A stretch of DNA of 64,000 bases, taken from CADCTB01 sp963768975. GTDB taxonomy: Bacteria; Actinomycetota; Acidimicrobiia; Acidimicrobiales; AC-14. Location of the stretch: assembly GCA_963768975.1 (NCBI GenBank), contig CAVYKB010000003.1:62001-126000 (forward strand). The letters run 5' to 3'. Below, in pieces: positions 49,595 through 57,465 of this stretch. The notes below the pieces were generated by a model. It did no database searches. It worked only from the letters and a program-made list of their open reading frames with translations, and was not told where the DNA came from. The position numbers and the translations under genes are program-made. Position 1 is the first letter of the stretch; each line of letters begins with the position of its first letter.

Positions 49595-50101
49595 TCAGTT
49601 CTCGGTGGACTGTGCTGGTTGGCGGCTCTCCGCCGACTGTGCTGGTTGGCGGCTCTCCGCCGACGTTGCCGAGATGGCCGACTGGCCGCCGCCGGCGCCG
49701 GTGGTGATGGACACCTTGCGGGGCTTGGCCGCCTCGGCCACCGGGATGCGCAGGGTCAGCACGCCGTTGTCGCAGGTGGCGTCGATGCGCTCGGAGTCGA
49801 GCGTCTCGCCGAGGAACAGCTGGCGGCTGAAGGAGCCGACCGGCCGCTCGCTGACCACGACCTCGTCGACGTCGTCGCCCCAGTGGCGGGTGCGCTCGGC
49901 GCTCACGGTCAGCACGTTCTTCTCCACCGTGAGCTCGATGGTGTCGGGGTCGATGCCGGGTACGTCGAAGTGGACGACGAAGGCCGAGCCCTTGCGGTAC
50001 GCGTCCATCGGCACGCCGTTGAGCCGGCGGACATCGCCGTTGCCCCACAGGTTCTGGGTGAGCCGGTCGAGGTCACGGAAGGGGTCGAAACGCATCAGCA
50101 T
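49595..50101 (-). CDS. Hsp20/alpha-crystallin small heat-shock protein
   Basis: The 168-residue protein has the N-terminus MLMRFDPFRDLDRLTQNLW and an alpha-crystallin domain (MDAYRKGSAFVVHFDVPGIDPDTIELTVEKNVLTVSAERTRHW, then SFSRQLFLGETLDSERIDATCDNGVLTLRIPVAEAAKPRKV). The C-terminal tail has a 9-residue repeat SAESRQPAQ, twice, encoded by the 27-nt duplication at 49609-49662. AGGAGG precedes ATG 50101. It is an ATP-independent holdase. Confidence 0.92.
   Translation of the reverse strand: MLMRFDPFRDLDRLTQNLWGNGDVRRLNGVPMDAYRKGSAFVVHFDVPGIDPDTIELTVEKNVLTVSAERTRHWGDDVDEVVVSERPVGSFSRQLFLGETLDSERIDATCDNGVLTLRIPVAEAAKPRKVSITTGAGGGQSAISATSAESRQPAQSAESRQPAQSTEN
49609..49662 (-). repeat. 27-bp tandem repeat containing a GGCGG-CTCT-CCGCC hairpin
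   Basis: Two identical 27-bp units (49609-49635 and 49636-49662) each carry the hairpin GGCGG-CTCT-CCGCC. A related single copy lies on the opposite strand at about 1106-1136, matching at 25 of 29 positions. The units encode the C-terminal SAESRQPAQ repeat of Hsp20 but fall at the N-terminus of the SBBP protein there, so the DNA element, not the protein, seems to be conserved. Confidence 0.7.
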
Positions 50102-50163
50102 GAGTGACAACCTCCTAGGTTCAGATCGATTGGTCGGCTTCATCATACCCGTTCTCCCGATCT

Positions 50164-51615
50164 TCAGTCAACGAACCTGCTGCGAATCCACTCAACTTTG
50201 CTGAGTAGAAGCAGGGCGCCGGCCAGGAGCACCCACGGCGCCGACCCCAGGGTGACGAACAGCGTCCGGCCCGTGCGCAGGTCGACGCCGGCCGTCAGCA
50301 CCTCGGCTCCGCCGAGGCCGCTCAGGGCGACGACCCGCCCCCGGTGGTCGATCACCGCGCTGTAACCGGTGGGCGCGGCCTGCACCACCCACCTGCCGGT
50401 TTCCAGGGCGCGAAGGCGGGCGACGGCCACCTCCTGGGCGGGGATCTGCTCGTCGCGGTACGACGAGGCGTTGGTCGGCACCAGCACCACCCGGCCGCCC
50501 GCCCGCACCGCCTCCCGGGCCCGGTCGGGGAAGAAGACCTCGTAGCTGATGACCACGCCGAGGCGACCGGCCGGCGTGTCGAGCACCGCCGGCCCGGTTC
50601 CCACCAGGGCGTCCCGGGGGACGGCCGACAGGTCGGCTATGCGCTCGAAGAGCCCCCGGGCCGGTACGTACTCGCCGAACGGCACCCGGTGGACCTTGTC
50701 GTAGCGCTCGAGGAGGGTCCCGTCCGGGCCCCAGGGCACCGCCGAGTTGCGGAAGCGGTCGCCTTCCTCGCCCTGGACCACGCCGGCGACGAGGGTGGTG
50801 TCGAGCGAGTCGGCCAGGGCGGCGAGCCGGCGGCCCTCGGGGAGGTTGGCGACCTCGCCCTGCACGTCGACCACGTCCTCCGGCCACAGCACGAGGTCCA
50901 CGGGCGCCCGCACGCCGGCGGTCGTGGCGTCCACGTGTCGCTGGAACACCGGGGCCGGGTCTCGGGCCACCGCCCGCACCCCCCGTGGGCCGCCACCCTG
51001 GACGACGGCCACGGTCAGGCGCCGGTCCACCGACCCGTCGGGCGCCACTGCGCCGGCGCCGGCGACGACGACCGCGATGGCGAGGCCCACTCCGGCATCG
51101 ACCCACCGCCGGCGCACCAGCGCGACCAGGGCCACGCCGGCCACGCCCACGAGGGCGACGAGCAGCAGGCGCCCGCCGATGCGGGCCGCCCCCTGGAGCG
51201 GCCCGCCCACCTGCCCGAGGTCGATCCCCGAGATGGGGAGGCCCCCGAACGGCCAGGTCCCCCGTACGGCTTCGACCAGCACCAGCGCGGCGGGGAAGGC
51301 CACCGCCCGCCACCGGCCGGAGACCATCCACATGCCGGCCATCAGGATCGCCGCCTGCAGCAACGTGGCCACGACGTAGCCCGGCAGGGAGAAGTCGCGC
51401 ATCCACCACAGCCCGGGCAGGTAGAGGCCGGCGCCGGCCGCCAGCCCCACGGCCCAGCGCCTGGGCCCGAGCGGCCCCCGGAGCGGGGTGGCGGCGTCGC
51501 CATCGAGCGCCAGGAACAAGAGCGCGGCCCCGAGCACGCCCAGCGGCCACGCTCCGACCGGCGGCAGGCTGGCCGCCAGCAGGCCGCCGCCGACCAGGCC
51601 GACCAGCAAGCTCAC
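50164..51615 (-). CDS. lnt: Apolipoprotein N-acyltransferase homologue lacking catalytic Cys
   Basis: The 483-residue protein has about 6-8 N-terminal membrane helices and a C-terminal nitrilase-like domain. Catalytic Glu is Glu246 (LVLWPEDVV) and Lys is Lys307 (RYDKVHRVPFGEYVP). The nucleophile position (usual ICYE) is Ser357 (VVISYEVFFPD). VLVPTNASSYRDEQIP and the final membrane helix complete the Lnt layout. Lnt adds the third acyl chain to lipoproteins. With Ser instead of Cys the protein may be inactive or catalyse another transfer; some actinobacterial homologues share this change, to my knowledge. The neighbouring lipoprotein genes are not evidence of function. Confidence 0.78.
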   Translation of the reverse strand: MSLLVGLVGGGLLAASLPPVGAWPLGVLGAALLFLALDGDAATPLRGPLGPRRWAVGLAAGAGLYLPGLWWMRDFSLPGYVVATLLQAAILMAGMWMVSGRWRAVAFPAALVLVEAVRGTWPFGGLPISGIDLGQVGGPLQGAARIGGRLLLVALVGVAGVALVALVRRRWVDAGVGLAIAVVVAGAGAVAPDGSVDRRLTVAVVQGGGPRGVRAVARDPAPVFQRHVDATTAGVRAPVDLVLWPEDVVDVQGEVANLPEGRRLAALADSLDTTLVAGVVQGEEGDRFRNSAVPWGPDGTLLERYDKVHRVPFGEYVPARGLFERIADLSAVPRDALVGTGPAVLDTPAGRLGVVISYEVFFPDRAREAVRAGGRVVLVPTNASSYRDEQIPAQEVAVARLRALETGRWVVQAAPTGYSAVIDHRGRVVALSGLGGAEVLTAGVDLRTGRTLFVTLGSAPWVLLAGALLLLSKVEWIRSRFVD

Positions 51616-51647
51616 ACGCGGCCCGATAGCGATCTCCCTGTGGTTCG

Positions 51648-52883
51648 ATGGACCGGATGGCCGTCACCGATCTGGCCGAGGCCCTCGCCGAGGCCAACCT
51701 CAGCAGCCCCATGCTGCCCGAGAACCGGGGTGACCCGTACCCCATCTACCGGTTCATCCGGGAGCGGGAGCCGGTGCACCACGCCCCCGACGGCAGCTGG
51801 GTGCTGACGCGCTACGACCACAGCGCCGCCCTCCTGCGCGACCCGAGGTTCAGCACCAACCCCGCGCTGCTCACCGAGGGCCCCGACGCGTCGGCCATGG
51901 GCCCGGTCCGCCAGGTCGGCTCCAGCCTCATGATGTTCCTCGACCCGCCCGACCACACCCGGCTCCGGTCGCTGGTCAGCCAGGCGTTCACGCCCCGCAT
52001 GGTGGAGTCCCTGCGCCCGCGTATCCAATCGCTGGTCGACGAGTTGCTCGACGCCGTGGTCGATACCGGCGAGATGGACGTGCTCGCCGACCTCGCCTAC
52101 CCCCTGCCCACCGTGGTCATCTGCGAGCTGCTCGGCGTGCCCCCCGAGGACCGCGACAAGTTCAAGGGCTGGTCGGCCGACGCCTCCCGCCTGCTCGACG
52201 GCTACCTGGACAAGGAGGCCATGGACAAGGGCATGGTCGCCGGCATGTACCTCTTCCAGTACTTCACCGACCTCGTCGAGGCCCGCCGGGCCGAGCCCCG
52301 TAACGACTTGCTCAGCGCCCTGCTCGCCGCCGAGACAGGAGGCGACACCCTGTCGCACGCCGAGCTGCTCAGCACCGCCACCCTGCTGTTCATCGCCGGC
52401 TTCGAGACCACGATGAACCTGGTCGGCAACGGCACCCTCGCCCTGCTGCGCAACCCGGATCAGCTGGCGCGCATGCAGGAGGACCCGGGCCTCGTCCGCA
52501 CCGGCGTCGAGGAGCTGCTGCGCTACGACGGCCCCGTCCACGTCACCGCCCGCATCGCCAAGGAGGACGTCGAGATCGGCGGAGAGGTCGTCCGGCAGGG
52601 GGAGCAGGCCGTCGCCATCATCGGCGCCGCCAACCGCGACCCGGACCAGTTCCCCGACCCCGACCGGCTCGACGTCGGGCGGACGCCCAACAAGCACCTC
52701 GCCTTCGGCGGCGGCCCTCACTTCTGCCTGGGCGCAGCCTTGGCCCGCATGGAGGGCCAGATCGCCTTCGAGACCATGCTGCGCCGGCTCCCCGACCTGG
52801 AACTCGCCACCGAGCACCCGACTTACCGTGACCACTACGTCATCCGGGGCCTCGACGAGCTTCGCGTCCGGTTCAAGGCGTAA
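51648..52883 (+). CDS. Cytochrome P450
   Basis: The 411-residue soluble bacterial P450 has the I-helix LLFIAGFETTMNLVGNG, the ExxR motif EELLRYDGPVH, and the heme loop FGGGPHFCLGAALARME with the axial Cys. The layout fits class I P450s that use separate ferredoxin and reductase. The I-helix acid-alcohol pair is Glu-Thr (AGFETT). It starts at ATG 51648, divergent from lnt, and ends 10 bp before the radical SAM gene, suggesting a two-enzyme pathway. Confidence 0.93.
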   Translation: MDRMAVTDLAEALAEANLSSPMLPENRGDPYPIYRFIREREPVHHAPDGSWVLTRYDHSAALLRDPRFSTNPALLTEGPDASAMGPVRQVGSSLMMFLDPPDHTRLRSLVSQAFTPRMVESLRPRIQSLVDELLDAVVDTGEMDVLADLAYPLPTVVICELLGVPPEDRDKFKGWSADASRLLDGYLDKEAMDKGMVAGMYLFQYFTDLVEARRAEPRNDLLSALLAAETGGDTLSHAELLSTATLLFIAGFETTMNLVGNGTLALLRNPDQLARMQEDPGLVRTGVEELLRYDGPVHVTARIAKEDVEIGGEVVRQGEQAVAIIGAANRDPDQFPDPDRLDVGRTPNKHLAFGGGPHFCLGAALARMEGQIAFETMLRRLPDLELATEHPTYRDHYVIRGLDELRVRFKA

Positions 52884-52893
52884 CGTTCTGTCC

Positions 52894-54366
52894 GTGCCCG
52901 GGCCCAAGCGAGACAAGCCCCTCGTCCACCTGATCATCCCGAAATGGGGTGGCACTGGCATCCATCAGACGTTCGGCCACCGGATGCCGCCCATGGCGCT
53001 GCTGGTGCTGGCCGCCCATGCCCGCCGGGCCGGCTGGGAGCCGAGGGTCATCGACCAGAACTTCCAGAAGCTCCCCGACGAGGTTCCCGACCTGGCCTGC
53101 CTCACCGTCTGGACGTCGATCGCCCCCCAGGCCTACCGCCTGGCCGACGCCTATCGGGCCAAGGGCGTGCCCGTCGTCCTGGGCGGGGTCCACGCGTCGC
53201 TGATCCCCATCGAGGCCCTCCGCCACTGCGACTCGGTGGTCTCCGGCGAGGCCGACACCATCTTCGGCACCGTCCTGGCCGACGCCGCCGCCGGCACGCT
53301 GCAGCGCATGTACAAGGGCAGCTTCCAGGACATGGACGCCGTCCCCATGAACCACGAGTGGATCGACATCCTCAAGAAGTGGCCGATCTACCGCTACGCC
53401 CCGCTGAACACCCTCCAGACCACTCGCGGCTGCCGCTTCAACTGCGACTTCTGCTCCGTCATCCGCATCAACGGCAGGGGCTCCCGCCACAGCCCCACCG
53501 ATCGGATCCTCGAAGAGATCCGGGTGCTCAAGAAGGCCGGCCAGCACCTCGGCGAGTTCGCCTACGTGTTCTTCCTCGACGATGACCTGGCCGCCGACCT
53601 CGACTTCTGCGGCGAGCTGTCCGAGGCCATCCTCTCCTCGGGGGTCAAGGTCCGGTGGGGCGCCCAGGCGTCGATCGGCCTGGCCCGCAACACCGAGCTG
53701 CTGGACATGGCCACCCGCAGCGGGCTGCGCACCATGTTCATCGGATTCGAGGGAATCGACCGCGACGCACTGGTCGAGTGCAACAAGAAGAACCGCCCGG
53801 GCGAGTACGGCGAGCTGGTCGCCAAGGTCCACAAGGCCGGCGCCGGCATCGAGGGCGGGTTCATCTTCGGCTTCGACAGCCAGGGCCCCGACTGCTTCGA
53901 GGAGACGGCCAAGTTCGTCGACAACATCAACGTCGATGTGGCTCACTTCTCGATCCTGACGCCGTACCCGGGCACTGCGACCTACGCCCGCATGCTGGCC
54001 GACGATCGCATCACCACGTTCGACTGGAAGCGCTACAACATGTACAGCTGCGTCTTCGAGCCGGCCAAGATGTCCGCCCAGCAGCTCGAGACCGGCCTGG
54101 CCACGGCCTACCGCACCTTCTACTCGAAGCGCCGGCGGTTCAACCGCTTCAAGCGCAACTTCAAGGGCCGGGAGACGGTGTTCCACATGGCCCTGTCGAC
54201 CGCCAACGAGAACTACGCCTGGCGCTACCGCAACCCGCACGTCTCCCCGGAACCCGGCTACGAGGCGGCCAAGGAGGACATCTCCGCGCTGATGGCCGCC
54301 AGCTCGGCGCCGGCGCAGGAGGCGCTGAACGTGGCCTTCCTGAAGGCCAAGGCGACCACCCCCTGA
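52894..54366 (+). CDS. B12-binding-type radical SAM enzyme
   Basis: About 490 residues from GTG 52894. The N-terminal Rossmann B12-like domain (about 10-115) reads DKPLVHLIIPKWGG, VIDQNFQKLPDEVPDLACLTVWT, GVPVVLGGVHASLIPIEAL. The radical SAM cluster motif is Cys180-x3-Cys184-x2-Cys187 (CRFNCDFC), and the TIM-barrel follows (FAYVFFLDDDLAADLDFC, GAGIEGGFIFGFD, FSILTPYPGT). The canonical DxHxxG cobalamin ligand is not obvious, so cobalamin use is not certain. The C-terminal domain is long and helical. The gap of 10 bp to the P450 suggests they act on the same molecule. Confidence 0.88.
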   Translation: MPGPKRDKPLVHLIIPKWGGTGIHQTFGHRMPPMALLVLAAHARRAGWEPRVIDQNFQKLPDEVPDLACLTVWTSIAPQAYRLADAYRAKGVPVVLGGVHASLIPIEALRHCDSVVSGEADTIFGTVLADAAAGTLQRMYKGSFQDMDAVPMNHEWIDILKKWPIYRYAPLNTLQTTRGCRFNCDFCSVIRINGRGSRHSPTDRILEEIRVLKKAGQHLGEFAYVFFLDDDLAADLDFCGELSEAILSSGVKVRWGAQASIGLARNTELLDMATRSGLRTMFIGFEGIDRDALVECNKKNRPGEYGELVAKVHKAGAGIEGGFIFGFDSQGPDCFEETAKFVDNINVDVAHFSILTPYPGTATYARMLADDRITTFDWKRYNMYSCVFEPAKMSAQQLETGLATAYRTFYSKRRRFNRFKRNFKGRETVFHMALSTANENYAWRYRNPHVSPEPGYEAAKEDISALMAASSAPAQEALNVAFLKAKATTP

Positions 54367-54368
54367 TC

Positions 54369-54418
54369 GAACTGGTTGCAGGTACCCGCGCATACGACAG
54401 GTAACTGCAACCAGAACG
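54369..54418 (+). repeat. 50-bp inverted repeat, family copy C
   Basis: The arms CTGGTTGCAG (54372-54381) and CTGCAACCAG (54404-54413) are complementary over 10 bp, then a G/A mismatch, then TACC/GGTA. The loop contains GCATA and the flanks GAA and AACG match copies A and B. Within the stem, the inner base pairs differ from A and B but still pair, so the structure is conserved. It lies between the convergent stops at 54366 and 54426. Confidence 0.8.
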
Positions 54419-54425
54419 CGAACGG

Positions 54426-55193
54426 CTAGCGGGCCAGTAGCTTGAAGCGGGCGCCCATCGGGTCGGCGGCGCTGGCCAAGCGGCCGTAGGGGGTGTCCTC
54501 CGCCGGCTTCTCGATGCTGCCGCCGAGCTCGACGACCTTGGCCAGCGCGGCGTCGGCATCCTCGACTGCGAAGTACACCGACCAGTGCGAGGGCACGTGG
54601 TCGGGCAGGAAGGCGGCGGCGTCCATGACGCCGGCGACCTGGTCTTCGCCGTGGTTGGCGGTGGTGTAGCGGAACTCGTCGGTGTCGTGGAGGGTGCTGG
54701 TGTCCCAGCCGAACACCGTGCGGTAGAAGGCGGTGGCATTGGCGTGGTCCTTGGTGAGCAGCTCGAACCACGCCGGCGTGCCTGGCTCGCCAAGGACGCC
54801 GATGCCCTTGTGCGTGCCCGGCTGCCACATGCCGATGACGGCGCCGGCGTTGTCGATGATGACGGCCATGGTGCCCAGGTCATGGACAGCCATAGGGGGT
54901 GCGATGACCTGGCCGCCGTTGGCCGTGGCCACCTCGACCGCCTTCTCGGCGTTGTCGGTCGCCAGGTAGATCGACCAGATGTTGGGCGGGCCGGCGTCGG
55001 GCATGGCCGGCATCCCGCCGGCGACCAGGTGGCCGTCCTTGGTGAAGTTGAAGTAGCCGCCGAACTCGGGGTTGGGCTCGTCGGACTGCCAGCCGAACAG
55101 CTCGCCGTAGAACGCGCGGGCGCGGTCGACGTCGGACGTCATGACGTCGACCCAGCAGGGTGCTCCGTGGGGGGCGGCTTCGCGGGTGGGCAT
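54426..55193 (-). CDS. Two-domain VOC (glyoxalase/bleomycin-resistance fold) protein
   Basis: The 255-residue protein has two VOC modules: first GAPCWVDVMTSDVDRARAFYGELFGWQ and HDLGTMAVIIDNAGAVIGMWQPG, second PAWFELLTKDHANATAFYRTVFGWD, SVYFAVEDADAALAKVVELGG and the end YGRLASAADPMGARFKLL. It belongs to the SnoaL/VOC two-domain type often called glyoxalase-like. The substrate is unknown. ATG 55193 has AAGGAG 6 nt upstream and is preferred over 55226. Confidence 0.85.
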   Translation of the reverse strand: MPTREAAPHGAPCWVDVMTSDVDRARAFYGELFGWQSDEPNPEFGGYFNFTKDGHLVAGGMPAMPDAGPPNIWSIYLATDNAEKAVEVATANGGQVIAPPMAVHDLGTMAVIIDNAGAVIGMWQPGTHKGIGVLGEPGTPAWFELLTKDHANATAFYRTVFGWDTSTLHDTDEFRYTTANHGEDQVAGVMDAAAFLPDHVPSHWSVYFAVEDADAALAKVVELGGSIEKPAEDTPYGRLASAADPMGARFKLLAR

Positions 55194-55318
55194 GGTGGCT
55201 CCTTCGTGGTGGAGGACGATGTGCATGCTTCAGACGTCGGACGTCCGCCGAATTCATCGGCGGTACCGTGAAGCTTATGAGCGACGCCGGCCCCGAAGCC
55301 CTCGTCGGTCAGAGACGT

Positions 55319-55861
55319 TTAGCTCGGCGGTCTCCACGCCGGGTCGCGGCCCAAGAACCCGAGCACCCGGTCCTGAAGGGAAGCGTCCTCGGGGACGGGC
55401 ACGACAGCCTTGTACCAGCCGTTGGCGCGCTGCCAGTCCCAGTTCGCCGGGTCGCCGTTGAGGGCGCCCCAGAGGAGCTCGACCTCCTCAGGGTCCATGG
55501 TGGGGTCCTGCCCGGTCGCCACGGCCAGGTCCCAGCCGTGCTGGGGGAGGTCGAAGCTGAGCGACCAGTGGAGGTGGCCGACCACCTTTCGTGGCGTCGC
55601 TTCATCGTCGAGAACGCGCTGGAGCACGTCGCGAGTGGCACCGAACGCCGCACCCGGATCGGCGAAGTCGGCGAAGGCCGGCGCGTCGGCCATTCCCGCC
55701 TTGTCGCACAGGACGAGGGCCGAGTAGTCGACGACATGGGCCACGACGTCGCGCGCCAGCCACCCCGCACAGGGTGACGGGCTCGACCACCGCTGGGGCG
55801 GGGTGCCGTCGATCAGCGCCGCGAAGGCGCCGGCCCGCCGGCGGTACGTGTCGCCTACCAC
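55319..55861 (-). CDS. TIGR03086-like DinB/maleylpyruvate isomerase family protein
   Basis: The 180-residue protein starts with GTG 55861, overlapping the acyltransferase stop. PPQRWSSPSPCAGWLARDVVAHVVDYS and later FDLPQHGWDLAVATGQ are typical of the TIGR03086 group with metal-binding His residues. These are related to mycothiol-dependent enzymes, but the reaction is unknown. It is the last of three overlapping genes. Confidence 0.82.
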   Translation of the reverse strand: MVGDTYRRRAGAFAALIDGTPPQRWSSPSPCAGWLARDVVAHVVDYSALVLCDKAGMADAPAFADFADPGAAFGATRDVLQRVLDDEATPRKVVGHLHWSLSFDLPQHGWDLAVATGQDPTMDPEEVELLWGALNGDPANWDWQRANGWYKAVVPVPEDASLQDRVLGFLGRDPAWRPPS

Positions 55862-57465
55862 CGGCGCTCGGCCACGGCGATGACGTGCTCGACGTAGGAG
55901 TCGGCGAACCGCTGGGCGGCGCCGGCACCGAAGAGGCGGTGCGGGTACCGGAACGTCAGGTGGAGGCGACCGGCGACGACCACCGCTCCGATGCAGAGGC
56001 TGTGGGCGGCCCGGGCTGGCAGTGAGCACCACATTGCCGTGGTCTCGCCGGCCTCCGGCCCGAACGACGGGGCCTCGGCCAGCCAGCCCAGGTTGGCGAG
56101 CATGGCGGTGTCGACCTCCTTGTTGCGGGTGAGCGGCTGCAGGACCACGAGGGACTGCTTGCCCCACAGCGGAAGCAGGCCGTTGCGCTCGAGGGCCGCC
56201 AGGAGCGCGACGCCGGTACGGTACCGCTTGTTGCGCGTCTTCTGGCCGGTGATGGCCTTGAGCGCGGCCCGTGCGCCCGACCGGTGCCGGCGGCTGGTGG
56301 ACACCCTCTGGGTCACCGAGAAGTTGCCCACGATTTCGTGCGGCCAGCCCTCCGGTCGGAGGTCGGCGGGGACCAGGACGCCGATGCGCCGGCCCGGCGT
56401 GCCGTGCTCCAGGTTCCATTCGCCGACGGCGAGGTGGAGGGCGGCGAGCATGACGTTGCGGGCCGTGCCCTGGCGGTGGACGTTGGCGACCCGCTGCGTG
56501 TCGGCCACCGACAGCCGGGTGAAGTGGTAGCCGTACCCGTCGCGGTCGGTTGGAGTGTCGGGCTGCAGCCGGGCCGGGTTGGCCAGCGCGTCCCGTGCCC
56601 GCTCCACCACGATCCGGTACCACGCCTCCACCGCGGACACCGGCTTCGACGCCGGCCGCACGGGGAGGTCGTTGACGGCTAGGAAGTCCAGTGGCGGGAC
56701 CGGGGGCCCGTCGTCGGCGTAGGCGGCGGCGATCGACTCCATCACCCGAACGGCGCTGAAACCGTCGCTGGCGGCATGGTTCAGGTTGAGCAGCAGGGCG
56801 TCGCCGGCGGGGTGGTGGGCGAGCAGCGCCTGCAGCGGCGGCCACTGGTTCATCGGCACGGAATCGCTGAGGAGCGCCTCCCGTGCCGCGTCGAGTGCGT
56901 CCTCGTCGGCGCAGGCCACCGTACGCAGGAAGTCGTGCTCAGGCGGGCGGTGGCCGACGACGGCGTCGAAGGCCTTGCGCATGCGGGTGTCGTCGAGGCT
57001 GCCGGCGACCTTCGCCTCGACGTGCACGCTCCACTTCGACGGCTCGAGCAGGTGCTCGGGGTCCGGGGTGTCCAAGTGGCCGTCCCAGACCCACGCGCAA
57101 TCGAGGTGCGACCGGTGGTCTCCCTTGCGGCCGCGGAGCAGCCGGACCAGGTCCTGGGCCGCGCCGACCACGTTGTGCACCGCCGCTCGCTGGACGGAGT
57201 ACCCGGTCCCGCCGCCGAGCGGTGAGACCTTGTCGACGTGGGCCGAGATGTGGTCATCGTGGATGACGATGTGGAGGCTGTCGGCCTCGGTGTTCTCCCG
57301 CAGCGAGACGCTGCCGGGGTGGTAGACGCGACCCAGGCCGCTGTCCTTGTGGAACCGCCCGCCCGACACCAGCCGGCGGAAGTACGCCACCGGGTCGGCG
57401 ATGGTCGGTTGCTGCACCGGCGAGTAGGCGCCCTCCGGTTCCTGAAGGCGTGACTGGAGCGTCAT
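55855..57465 (-). CDS. Condensation-domain-type acyltransferase
   Basis: The 536-residue protein resembles WS/DGAT or condensation-like acyltransferases. The catalytic motif is LLNLNHAASDGFSAVRVMESIAAAY (NHxxxDG with the key His and Asp). RHRSGARAALKAITGQKTRNKR and the membrane-facing loop SLCIGAVVVAGRLHLTFRYPHRLF are also seen. The first His of HHxxxDG is Asn. ATG 57465 overlaps the HEAT-gene stop (ATGA). It probably transfers an acyl group from CoA or a carrier to an alcohol or amine; not a storage-lipid enzyme with certainty. Confidence 0.78.
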   Translation of the reverse strand: MTLQSRLQEPEGAYSPVQQPTIADPVAYFRRLVSGGRFHKDSGLGRVYHPGSVSLRENTEADSLHIVIHDDHISAHVDKVSPLGGGTGYSVQRAAVHNVVGAAQDLVRLLRGRKGDHRSHLDCAWVWDGHLDTPDPEHLLEPSKWSVHVEAKVAGSLDDTRMRKAFDAVVGHRPPEHDFLRTVACADEDALDAAREALLSDSVPMNQWPPLQALLAHHPAGDALLLNLNHAASDGFSAVRVMESIAAAYADDGPPVPPLDFLAVNDLPVRPASKPVSAVEAWYRIVVERARDALANPARLQPDTPTDRDGYGYHFTRLSVADTQRVANVHRQGTARNVMLAALHLAVGEWNLEHGTPGRRIGVLVPADLRPEGWPHEIVGNFSVTQRVSTSRRHRSGARAALKAITGQKTRNKRYRTGVALLAALERNGLLPLWGKQSLVVLQPLTRNKEVDTAMLANLGWLAEAPSFGPEAGETTAMWCSLPARAAHSLCIGAVVVAGRLHLTFRYPHRLFGAGAAQRFADSYVEHVIAVAERRW

